Source of the DNA: Streptomyces sp. NBRC 110611
Lineage (GTDB): Bacteria; Actinomycetota; Actinomycetes; Streptomycetales; Streptomycetaceae
Length of the DNA: 64,000 nucleotides
Direction: 5' to 3'
NCBI RefSeq assembly: GCF_001590865.1
Contig: NZ_BBUY01000018.1
Location: 62,001-126,000, forward strand
Position 1 is the first letter of the stretch; every line of letters begins with the position of its first letter. Shown in pieces: positions 8,082 through 15,549 of this stretch. A model generated the notes under the pieces. That model made no database searches. It worked only from the letters and a program-made list of their open reading frames with translations, and was not told the DNA's origin. The translations under genes and the position numbers were made by a program.

Positions 8082-8557
8082 TCCCCCAGGCGGCTCCCCA
8101 TGTCCACCTGGAACTCGTGCCGGCAGTTCGGGCACACGGTGGACGCGAGCGCGGAGCCATCGGTATTGATCTTCTCGTAGAACCTCTGCAGGAATGCCAG
8201 GTCCGCGGCGAACATCTCCTCCACGACCCCGGCGTGAATGTCCGTCAGGGTGCCCAGCCGTGTGATGAGCCGTCCGAGCAGGACGACGGACAGATAGGCG
8301 GGGTTCTCCTGCACCCTCTGGTCCTTGAGCGGAATCAGCTCGTCACGGGCCGTCGCAAGGCGCATCACGCCCTCCCGATGGACATTCCCCTTGCCGTCCA
8401 CGTAGCCGCGCGGCAGGGTGAAGGGGAATTCTGTCGGGAGGGCTGCGGGCCCGTTGGACGGGCCCGCAGCCGAAGGCAGCGTGGTGGGCGTATGCGGCGC
8501 GGCCGGCTCGGACGGCACTGCCGGGGACGGGCCTTCCGTGATACGCCCACGCCTCAC
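8078..8557 (-). CDS. Tail-assembly/T4-baseplate-like protein with CxxC motif
   Basis: This 159-residue protein starts at GTG 8557, overlapping the tube stop (GTGA). Residues 1-40 are a Pro/Ala-rich linker. Residues about 43-130 are the conserved part (EFPFTLPRGYVDGKGNVHRE, then VMRLATARDELIPL and LLGRLITRLGTL), resembling phage tail-assembly or T4-baseplate-type proteins that accompany tube genes. The C-terminus has CPNCRHEFQVD, half of a zinc ribbon with only one CxxC pair. It probably acts in the cytoplasm during tube or baseplate assembly. It is coupled to genes on both sides, and the family name is uncertain. Confidence 0.75.
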   Translation of the reverse strand: MRRGRITEGPSPAVPSEPAAPHTPTTLPSAAGPSNGPAALPTEFPFTLPRGYVDGKGNVHREGVMRLATARDELIPLKDQRVQENPAYLSVVLLGRLITRLGTLTDIHAGVVEEMFAADLAFLQRFYEKINTDGSALASTVCPNCRHEFQVDMGSRLGE

Positions 8558-9003
8558 GAGTCCTCGACCTTCATCTCTTCGAATTCGATGGTGACGGACT
8601 CATCGACCGCGTTCGTCTGACCCGCGATCAGGTCGCCGCTCTGCCACGAGCTGGCCCAGGCCCGCATCAGCGTGATGCGCCGGACCGTCTTTCCGGTGTT
8701 GTCCTTCATCTCGATGGTGACGTTCTTACGCCCCTTGGTCACATCACCCTTTTCGTACGTCTCCTTGATCCAGTCGCCCAGGGCCTTGCTCTTGTCCATG
8801 CCACGGGTGATGGTGACGCTGCCGGGGGTCTTGGCACCCGGCTGCTTACGCGTGTAGACAACGCCCTTGTCCGTCACATGCTGGCTGGTGATGACGTCCT
8901 GCTGCATGCCCAGTCCGCTGATGCTCTTCAGCTGCTCCAGCTGAACACCGTCGATCTGGATACCAAAGGTGTGGACGACAAAGTTGTCCTGCATATCCGC
9001 CAC
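8554..9003 (-). CDS. Major inner tube protein
   Basis: This 149-residue protein starts at GTG 9003 with GAGG seven bases upstream and reads MADMQDNFVVHTFGIQIDGV after initiation. The order VHTFGIQIDGVQLEQLKSIS, DVITSQHVTDKGV, MRAWASSWQSGDL and ESVTIEFEEM matches the Hcp/gp19-like tail tube family of contractile injection systems. Tube monomers stack as hexameric rings inside the sheath. It lies directly downstream of the sheath gene, the standard sheath-tube pair, and is about the usual 150 residues. Codon use is the best conserved in the cluster, as expected for a highly expressed structural protein. Confidence 0.95.
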   Translation of the reverse strand: MADMQDNFVVHTFGIQIDGVQLEQLKSISGLGMQQDVITSQHVTDKGVVYTRKQPGAKTPGSVTITRGMDKSKALGDWIKETYEKGDVTKGRKNVTIEMKDNTGKTVRRITLMRAWASSWQSGDLIAGQTNAVDESVTIEFEEMKVEDS

Positions 9004-9110
9004 TATCGAACCTCACGTTTCATTGCTGTACTCAGTGCTTGGGTAGGGGAGTTGGATCTGCCGAGCTTTGCACCGGTCCCACCCCACCCGATGGCAGGTC
9101 CGGTTTCCGG

Positions 9111-10868
9111 TTACGTACCCGAACCGCCCAGCGATTCCTGCGAAATGCGGAAGACCACGAACTCGGCCGGCTTGACCGGCGCCACGCCGATCTCACACAC
9201 GACCTGGCCGGACTCGATGACTTCCGGCGGGTTGGTCTCGGAGTCGCATTTGACGTAGAAAGCCTCGTCGGGGGTGGCGCCGAAGAGGGCACCCTGCCGC
9301 CACTCGCCTACCAAGAAGGCGGCCACATTGCGGCGCATGGTGGCCCACAACCGCTCGTCGTTGGGCTCGAAGACCACCCACTGGGAGCCCTGGAAGATGG
9401 ACTCCTCCAGGTAGTTGAAGAGCCGGCGGACGTTCAGGTAGCGCCACGCCGGGTCGCTGGAGAGCGTACGGGCACCCCAGATACGGATGCCGCGCCCGGG
9501 AAAGCTGCGGATGCAGTTGACGCCCGCGGGATTGAGCTGTTCCTGCTCACCCTTGGTGATCTGGATGCCCAGGTCCAACGCACCGCGCAGAACCTCGTTC
9601 GCGGGCGCCTTGTGCACCCCGCGAGCTTCGTCGTTACGCGCCCACAGCCCCGCTACGTGACCGGACGGAGGCATCAGGAAGCTCTTGCCGGTGGACGGGT
9701 CGGCCACCTTGATCCAGGGGTAGTACAGGGCGGCGAATTTGGAGTCGAACCCGGCGTCGTTCTGCCGCCACTCGTAGACCTCGGACGGTCCCATGTCCGG
9801 CAGCGGGTCGATGATCGCCATGCGGTTGGCCATGCCCTCGCAGTGGTTGATCATCGCCATCTGGACGGCCTTCACCTGCTCGCCGTCGAGGGCACCGCGT
9901 TCGTACGCCGCCATCAGGTCAGGTGCGGCGACCATGGTCACATCGTCGATCGCCTCCAGGCCGGAGAGGCCGGAGCGCCTGCTCACATCGCCGACATAGC
10001 GGCCGACCGCGCTGCCCGTCACCCCCACGGCTCCGGCTCCGGCCAGCTGGGCACCGCTCTCCGCCGCCGAGGCGGCGGGCAGCATCAGGGACGTCTTCTC
10101 GGGAAGTGCCAGGGCCGCACCGGCGGTGGCGCCCGCCTCCTCGATGAGGATGAGCTTCGACCGCTCCCGGACCTGAGTGACCACGTACTGGGCCGAGGCC
10201 CTGTCGGTGGAGACGTCAAAGGTCTCCGTCGGCGAACCACCGAGATGCACCGTCAGCCGGTAGGAACCCTGTCCGCCCTTCACGCCATCCTTGTCGCCAC
10301 CCTTGTCGGCCCCCTTGTCGCCTTCCTTGTCACTGTCCTTGTCGCTGTTCGCGGCGGCCGCCTCGCCGCCGTCCTTCCCGGTCCTGCTTCTCGCGCTCTC
10401 GGCCGCGGACCTGCGGGTCCTGGTGCCCGTGCCGCCCTCCGGCTCCGTACACCGCACGTCGACGGAGATGTCCTGCCCGGCCGCCGACGGGAGGGCCGTG
10501 ATCCGGAAGCCCCCGAGCATCCGCGACGCGGCCACCATCTCCACGTCACCAGCACCGGCACCGGCACCGGCACCCACCGTGGCCTGTCCTTCCGCGGCCG
10601 CACTGTCTCCGGCGACGCGCACCACGTAACACGTGCCGCCGCCATTGGCGAAGTATCCATAGACGGAGTGCCCGAGGTACGAACCCTCCATGAAGTCGCC
10701 GAATGTTTGCGCGAACTGGCTCCAATTGGTGACGCGCACGGGCCGGTCCAGCGGCCCCTTTTCTGCGAATCCGACAAAGGCCGCTACTGCGGTGCCAACC
10801 CCTTCGACCGGACGCGATCCGCCCTCCATCTCCTCTACGAACACACCCGGGGACAGATAGTTAGGCAC
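9111..10868 (-). CDS. Contractile sheath protein with charged insert
   Basis: This 585-residue protein is best started at GTG 10868 (V/MPNYLSPGVFVEEMEGGSRP), six bases after AAGGAG; a TTG at 10874 abuts the ribosome-binding site. The N-terminal YLSPGVFVEE and the C-terminal block (RRLFNYLEESIFQGSQWVVF, ATMRRNVAAFLVGEWRQGAL, VVCEIGVAPVKPAEFVVFRI) are diagnostic of gp18/FI sheath proteins. The C-terminal strands form the handshake mesh that drives contraction. Residues about 150-205 carry an Arg/Ser/Thr-rich stretch and a (Asp-Lys-Glu/Gly)-type charged repeat, probably in an outer domain. It is the first gene of the operon in the window. Confidence 0.95.
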   Translation of the reverse strand: MPNYLSPGVFVEEMEGGSRPVEGVGTAVAAFVGFAEKGPLDRPVRVTNWSQFAQTFGDFMEGSYLGHSVYGYFANGGGTCYVVRVAGDSAAAEGQATVGAGAGAGAGDVEMVAASRMLGGFRITALPSAAGQDISVDVRCTEPEGGTGTRTRRSAAESARSRTGKDGGEAAAANSDKDSDKEGDKGADKGGDKDGVKGGQGSYRLTVHLGGSPTETFDVSTDRASAQYVVTQVRERSKLILIEEAGATAGAALALPEKTSLMLPAASAAESGAQLAGAGAVGVTGSAVGRYVGDVSRRSGLSGLEAIDDVTMVAAPDLMAAYERGALDGEQVKAVQMAMINHCEGMANRMAIIDPLPDMGPSEVYEWRQNDAGFDSKFAALYYPWIKVADPSTGKSFLMPPSGHVAGLWARNDEARGVHKAPANEVLRGALDLGIQITKGEQEQLNPAGVNCIRSFPGRGIRIWGARTLSSDPAWRYLNVRRLFNYLEESIFQGSQWVVFEPNDERLWATMRRNVAAFLVGEWRQGALFGATPDEAFYVKCDSETNPPEVIESGQVVCEIGVAPVKPAEFVVFRISQESLGGSGT

Positions 10869-11358
10869 CCGCAACTCCTTATCTCACGTTTACTGACTGC
10901 CTTGCCAGGACTCAGCGGCAACAGCTCAGCGCTTTCAAAAGTCGGAAATGATAAAAGACGACACCATCGCACACGCGAAATGCGAACGACGGAGAAGAGC
11001 GCCAGGGGCACAGACAATGCCGAAGGAATTCTTCGACCGGCCACCCACCCGTCACAAGAATCCTTGCAGCACTTGATCATTTATCCGTAGGGACCAAAGT
11101 CCCTACAGTCAGGGCCGTACGTAACCAAACTGCACCTACGCCTACTTGACTGGGCCTCAGCAGGCAGTGAGCCGGAAGTGGACCTCAAGGGGAGGAAGTT
11201 GAAACGCAAACCGGACCACGTCGAGTGCGATGCCCCGCCATCAGCCGCTACGCTCCCCCGTGCGTGTGCGGGCGAGCCGCCGAGGCAATCCGAACCTGGT
11301 GCACGGAGAGGGCGGCTGACGGCGGGAGGCTGTCCAGGCCTACGTGCGCGGTACCCTG
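10869..11358. other. Intergenic leader and promoter region of the CIS operon
   Basis: These 490 bases between the sheath start and the M60-like gene end hold no convincing gene. The region is less GC-rich than its surroundings near 10900-11100. It contains the GGGAC-CAAA-GTCCC palindrome at 11087-11106 and, reading toward the sheath, an AT-rich TAAATGAT stretch at about 11075-11082 that could be a -10 element. The leader to the sheath start would then be about 200 bases. Confidence 0.6.
11087..11106. promoter_or_regulatory. DosR/DevR-like palindromic box upstream of CIS operon
   Basis: GTAGGGAC and GTCCCTAC form perfect 8-base arms around CAAA. The core GGGACCAAAGTCCC differs from the DosR/DevR consensus core (GGGACTWWAGTCCC) at one position. 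Such boxes bind NarL-family regulators of the DosR/OsdR type. The site is about 220 bases upstream of the sheath start and just upstream of a possible -10. A short stem-loop terminator for an upstream transcript is less likely, since no T-run follows. Confidence 0.6.
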
Positions 11359-12777
11359 CTACTGGCCGAAGGGTACTATCGACACCTTGCGTTCTCCTCC
11401 GAGGGTGAACGGGTCGACCCGGGGCTTCGGGAACTTCATCGCGTCGAAGAGCTTGCCGAGCTCCTCGCCCGGGAACACTCCCCACTTCGCGAAGAATTCC
11501 CGCAGGTCCTCACCCGCGATCGCACTGGTCTTCATAATCAGGGCATCCTGAGCCCTCTGCGGCTTCGGGAACTCCTCCTCAAGGATCAGTCTGTTGACCG
11601 AGCGCCAGAAGTCCTTGCTGCCATAGGCGAGGGCAAGCTGGTCGAGCATGACGGCTCCCCGCACACTCTCCAGCGTCGGCTTCGCCTCGCGGAGCTTGGC
11701 CAGCGTCCTGGTGTGCCACCCCCGCGGGCCGGACAACGGCAGTCCGGAGATGTCCCGCTCAACCTGAACGGCATAGATGCCCGCCATCGCCTCCCCCAGT
11801 CCGTCGCCGCTGACCGGCTTGAGCTGACGCGGGCGGCTCAGCTCCCGCCAGATGTCCCAAGCGGTCTCGCCCCGGGACAACTTGCCCGAGGAGAGGAGAA
11901 CCCCGGCGTGGGCGGGGCCGAAGGCTGTGTAGCCGTTCGCGGTCCGGGCCGTGCCCTTCCTCTTCTGGCCGTCCAGGACGATGTGCTGACGCAGCGGACT
12001 GGGAGCCAGGCTGCCGCCCTCCTCCCCGACATCGTTGACGCGGTCCTGTATGCGAACGATCGCGTCATAGGTCCGCATCAGCTTGACCGGGTCCTGGTCG
12101 CGGTACTTCAGTGCCGTGGCCCGGTCCACGGTGACGATGACCCGCTCGCTGACGTACTCGACCCACGGGGCATCGGAATTGTCCAGCATGGTGCGGAAGT
12201 TCTCGCCGCTCGTCTCGCCGAGCACGAAGCGCGGGACCTTCGCAAAATGTCCCGCGAACTCCACAGAGGTGGTGGCGGACGAGTTCCCCTCGACGGTGAG
12301 GTACAGCATGCCGCCGGTCTCGTCGCCAATGCGGTTGGTACCCGGCTTGAGGGTGATGACGCGCTGCTTGCCCCCGTCATGCTTGGCGCCTGGAACACCG
12401 ATCCGCAGCTTGACCCTGCCGGCCCGGCTGTCAGGGGTGTCGGCGACTTCGGCGAACCCCGACCTCCCACTCGGCGGCACGTGCAGGCCGGTGCTCTGCG
12501 CACCGCTCAGCCGGAACGAGGACTTCAGACGCTGTTGCTCCTTGGCCGGCGACGGCTTCGCGGACAGCTGGAACGTCTCGGCACACAATTCGGTGGTGTA
12601 GTGCCTGGTGTCCACGGAACTGATGTTCCGGTCGGGCCTCGGATTGACTGCTGCCGCATCCGCGGCCACGACAGTGGCGCCCATGACCGCCGCCACGGCC
12701 GCTGCGGCCATGACCACGGTGCGCCTGCTGGTGGCCGGCCGACCGGCCCGGGACCTCGGCGAAGTATCAGACGTCAC
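11359..12777 (-). CDS. Secreted M60/enhancin-like protein lacking the zinc histidines
   Basis: The start is set at GTG 12777 because AAAGGAAA lies about seven bases upstream, giving 472 residues. The frame stays open further upstream, but that stretch reads as leader. Residues about 16-42 form a signal peptide (TSRRTVVMAAAAVAAVMG, then ADAAAV). The middle and C-terminal parts follow the M60-like (enhancin/mucin-peptidase) pattern: APWVEYVSERVIVTVDR, a bundle with FGPAHAGVL, then AWDIWRELSR and GLGEAMAGIYAVQVER. In active M60 enzymes the corresponding site is HExxH with a downstream Glu. Here it reads R311-E-L-S-R315, so both zinc histidines are Arg while Glu312 and the downstream Glu (about 329) remain. 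It is likely a secreted binding protein, not a protease. Confidence 0.75.
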   Translation of the reverse strand: MTSDTSPRSRAGRPATSRRTVVMAAAAVAAVMGATVVAADAAAVNPRPDRNISSVDTRHYTTELCAETFQLSAKPSPAKEQQRLKSSFRLSGAQSTGLHVPPSGRSGFAEVADTPDSRAGRVKLRIGVPGAKHDGGKQRVITLKPGTNRIGDETGGMLYLTVEGNSSATTSVEFAGHFAKVPRFVLGETSGENFRTMLDNSDAPWVEYVSERVIVTVDRATALKYRDQDPVKLMRTYDAIVRIQDRVNDVGEEGGSLAPSPLRQHIVLDGQKRKGTARTANGYTAFGPAHAGVLLSSGKLSRGETAWDIWRELSRPRQLKPVSGDGLGEAMAGIYAVQVERDISGLPLSGPRGWHTRTLAKLREAKPTLESVRGAVMLDQLALAYGSKDFWRSVNRLILEEEFPKPQRAQDALIMKTSAIAGEDLREFFAKWGVFPGEELGKLFDAMKFPKPRVDPFTLGGERKVSIVPFGQ

Positions 12778-12982
12778 TGGGGATTTTCCTTTCCCGTCCT
12801 CACCGTGTGGCGAGGTATGCGAACTTCTTTTCGCGACAGTGTTCTCCAGCGGCCCTGGGGAGCCCAGCGCTCCGTCATCTCCGGTGAAAACCGCCTGCAT
12901 TGATTCCATCACGGGCCCGGGCGTCAGATTGTGGACCAGAGTGCCGATTAGGTAGGCCTTAGTGCATCTTCGCGGCCCGGCG

Positions 12983-13018
12983 ATTCGCACCGGAAGAGCA
13001 ATTCACACCGGAAGAGTC
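12983..13018. repeat. 18-bp direct repeat upstream of M60-like gene
   Basis: ATTCGCACCGGAAGAGCA (12983-13000) is followed directly by a second copy at 13001-13018 with two or three changes. It lies in the 267-base gap upstream of the M60-like start, between that gene and the terminator, so it could be a regulator binding site. Nothing else is recognised in that gap. Confidence 0.6.
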
Positions 13019-13044
13019 AAAGAGCGGCCCCGGAGCGGAAAGGA

Positions 13045-13090
13045 AACGCCGGCCTTCACCACCTGTCAGTGGGTGGTGAAGGCCGGCGTT
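13045..13090. terminator. Strong hairpin terminator after the NarL-type regulator
   Basis: Perfect 19-base arms (13045-13063 and 13072-13090, beginning AACGCCGGCC) enclose an 8-base loop. The element lies 67 bases downstream of the response-regulator stop and upstream of the M60-like gene on the same strand, so it should insulate the two. It has no clear U-tract, as is common for Streptomyces hairpin terminators. Confidence 0.85.
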
Positions 13091-13156
13091 CGTATCGTGC
13101 CGGCGAAGGTTCCGGCTCGGCCCGTCACGCCGTCCGCTCGCCGGTGATACCTGCCG

Positions 13157-13819
13157 CTACGCTCCGGTGGCAGGGAGTAAATCGAGTTCGAACGCCACGA
13201 GCGCGGCCTGGGTGCGGTTCTCCACTTCGAGTTTGACCAGTATCCGCGAGACATGCGTCTTGACGGTCGAGGTGGTCAGGTGCAGCTGCTCGGAGATCTC
13301 GGCATTGCCCAGCCCCTGCCCCAGGAGCCCGAAGACCTCCCGCTCGCGTTCGCTGAGCTTGGCGGCCATGGCGCGGATGCGGGCCTTGCGCTGCGAGCCG
13401 GGCCGGGCGACGTGGGTGAGGAGCTGTTGGGTGACGGCGGGGGACAGTACGGTGCCCCCGGCCACGACGGTGGAGACCGCGTGGATGAGCTGTTGCGGGG
13501 TGAGCTGCTTCATCAGAAACCCCGAGGCTCCGGCGTGCAGGGCCGCGGTGATGTTCTCGTCCATGCCGAAGGTGGTCAGCACGAGCACCTTCGGCGGGTC
13601 CGGCTCGGTGAGCAGGCGCCGGGTGGCACAGAGTCCGTCGCAACGTGGCATGTCGAGGTCCATCAGGACCACATCCGGACGCCATTTCCGCGCCTGGGCG
13701 ATCGCCTCGCCGCCGTTGCCGGCCTCCGCGACGACCGTGATCTCGGGGGAGGTCTCCACGATGGCACGGATACCCGCGCGCACCAGGTCGTCATCGTCCG
13801 CGATCACAACGTTGATCAT
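13157..13819 (-). CDS. NarL/LuxR-family response regulator
   Basis: This 220-residue protein starts at ATG 13819 after GAGGAGAACGAC. The receiver domain (about 1-118) has the acidic pocket VVIADDDDLVRAG, the phospho-acceptor VVLMDLDMPRCDG (Asp near 53), the Thr in LVLTTFG and the conserved Lys in FLMKQ. The C-terminal LuxR helix-turn-helix (about 152-210) reads LSEREREVFGLLGQGLGNAE, then TTSTVKTHVSRILVKLEVEN. It lies 117 bases downstream of the sensor kinase on the same strand and ends before a strong terminator, so the pair is probably one transcript. The target is unknown; nearby candidates are the CIS operon and the M60-like gene. Confidence 0.93.
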   Translation of the reverse strand: MINVVIADDDDLVRAGIRAIVETSPEITVVAEAGNGGEAIAQARKWRPDVVLMDLDMPRCDGLCATRRLLTEPDPPKVLVLTTFGMDENITAALHAGASGFLMKQLTPQQLIHAVSTVVAGGTVLSPAVTQQLLTHVARPGSQRKARIRAMAAKLSEREREVFGLLGQGLGNAEISEQLHLTTSTVKTHVSRILVKLEVENRTQAALVAFELDLLPATGA

Positions 13820-13936
13820 GTCGTTCTCCTCACTGCGGGGCGGAGCCCGGGAACGGGCACCTGAGAGGGAAGGGAAGGGTGAGGTGGGTGCTGCCGCTGA
13901 CCGTGCCCACGTCCCCGGTCCCGGGAAGAGGCGGAG

Positions 13937-15190
13937 TCATGGTTGGTGACCGGCAAACCGTGCTTCCAGGAGGAAGCCCCCTGCGGGGTCGGCGTCGGCA
14001 CGCAGCGTGCCCCCCGCGGCCTGGATCTCCTGCCGGAGCCAGGACAGACCGTGGCCGGTGCCGGGCAGCGGAGCGGTGCCGGAGGGCGGTGGGCCGTTGT
14101 GCACGGCGACGATCAACGAGGCGTCGGCCGCCTGGGCGATCCGGACATCGATCGCCCCGCCGGCGGCATGACGCACGGCGTTGCTCAGCCCTTCGGCGAT
14201 GACCTTGTACGCGAGGTCCTGCGCGACCGGGCCAGGTGGTTCGGCAGTGATGCGGGCGCCGACGGTGATCTTGTGACCGCTGCTGCGATAGCGCGTGAAC
14301 AAAGGGGCCAGATCGGATAGTTGCCGCTCGTCCTCCGTAGGGGATTCGCCGGGCCCGGGGGTCTTCGCGACGATCTCTCGCAGGGCGTTCACGGCGTCGC
14401 GCCCGGCGTCGGAGATGAGCGAGCACCGCTCCTTGATGGGCGCCGAGGCATCCGCGCGGACCGCGATGGCGCCGGCCTGGAGCACCATGAGGGTGACCTG
14501 TTGCCCCACCCCGTTGTGAATGTCCCGCACCAGCCGCTCGCGCTGCCGTAGCGCCGCTTCCCGGAGGCGGCCTTCCTGGAGGAGGGCTTCTTGCGCCTGC
14601 TGCTCGGCAGCGAGCACGGCCATCTGCCGGTGCGCTTGGGCCACATAGCCCAGGAGGACCGGGAGCAGAATGATCACTACGCTGTCGGCCAGGATGGCCT
14701 CCGCGTTCGGAGCCCGCGCGACCAGCGCTTCGGGGGTCGCCAGGACGAAGGCCAGGGAACCGACCACCAGCATCGAAGCCAGTACGTAGCGGCCCTGGCG
14801 GACCGCCGTGTAACAGGCGCCGGTGGCGCTCAGCAGATGGCCGGTGATCACGACGCCGACGGCCGACACCAGGGAGTACGGGACGAGCAGGCGTTCGCGC
14901 CACACCGTGGCCACGGAGATGACGACGGACACCGTCACCCCCGCGGTCCTGCTGGCGACAAGGCCCGAGTACGGCAGGGCCACCGCGATCCCCACGAGCG
15001 GCACCCCGTAGAGCACCGCCTGGATCGTGTTCTTCCACCGGCTGTCGCACAACCTCCGGTACCCACTCATGACCATGCCGCGCGGCTCGGCGGCCGCCTG
15101 CTGCCCGTGGCGGACGTCCGCCCCTGGCGGGGCCGTCACGCCCCCCTGGTACTGCTGCTCGGACATGGATTTCCCATTCGCCATTCTCAT
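13937..15190 (-). CDS. Sensor histidine kinase (HisKA_3 type)
   Basis: This 417-residue protein starts at ATG 15190 or a nearby in-frame ATG (15184, 15166; the last follows GGGAAA). Residues about 50-185 contain several membrane segments (YGVPLVGIAVALPYSGLVAS, VVISVATV, VVIILLPVLLGYVA). A coiled linker leads to the dimerisation helix RERLVRDIHNGVGQQVTLMV with the phospho-His. The ATPase domain has LSNAVRHA (N box) and GTGHGLSWLR (G box). The DIHNGVG motif differs from the common DLHDGLG by Asn in place of the second Asp. No large extracellular sensor is present, so it likely senses a membrane or intracellular cue. Confidence 0.9.
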   Translation of the reverse strand: MRMANGKSMSEQQYQGGVTAPPGADVRHGQQAAAEPRGMVMSGYRRLCDSRWKNTIQAVLYGVPLVGIAVALPYSGLVASRTAGVTVSVVISVATVWRERLLVPYSLVSAVGVVITGHLLSATGACYTAVRQGRYVLASMLVVGSLAFVLATPEALVARAPNAEAILADSVVIILLPVLLGYVAQAHRQMAVLAAEQQAQEALLQEGRLREAALRQRERLVRDIHNGVGQQVTLMVLQAGAIAVRADASAPIKERCSLISDAGRDAVNALREIVAKTPGPGESPTEDERQLSDLAPLFTRYRSSGHKITVGARITAEPPGPVAQDLAYKVIAEGLSNAVRHAAGGAIDVRIAQAADASLIVAVHNGPPPSGTAPLPGTGHGLSWLRQEIQAAGGTLRADADPAGGFLLEARFAGHQP

Positions 15191-15300
15191 TTCTCACGTT
15201 TCGCCGGACCGGCCGGGGCCTGGACCGGCGCGCGCCACGCCGACGGCGTCGACTCTTCGCTGCATCGTATGTGCGGGGATGTCGTCGGACCGGGACAGCC

Positions 15301-15373
15301 GTGTAGTCCTTGGTACCGAAAGTCGTGTAGCCCTTGGTGCCGAAGTTCGTGTAGCCCTTGGTACCCAAAAGAG
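15301..15373. repeat. 24-bp tandem repeat upstream of kinase gene
   Basis: Three consecutive 24-25-base units start at 15301, 15325 and 15349, each beginning GTGTAG(T/C)CCTTGGT. A shortened copy (TTGTAGCCCGAAG) follows to about 15388. They lie 110-200 bases upstream of the kinase start in the divergent gap (15191-15549). On the minus strand one frame reads a repeating Gly-Thr-Lys-Gly-Tyr-Thr pattern. The surrounding 15380-15490 is unusually AT-rich for the window. No gene is called here. Confidence 0.8.
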
Positions 15374-15549
15374 GTTGTAGCCCGAAGTTGATGAATTCGT
15401 CATCCTTCGTTGGGTAACAGCGGTCAATAAGTCCACCGGATAAGGGCTTTGGTAGGCAGAAATTCCGCCGCGTCTGAATTTCAATCTCCGTCAAGGATCC
15501 CGCCGTCACGACGCAACGCGACGGCTCGGACACCACGACTCGGAGAACC

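Noticed and set aside
9039-11090. 683-codon plus-strand open frame opposite the sheath gene
   Set aside because: The sheath frame on the minus strand has diagnostic motifs; the plus frame is compositional noise.
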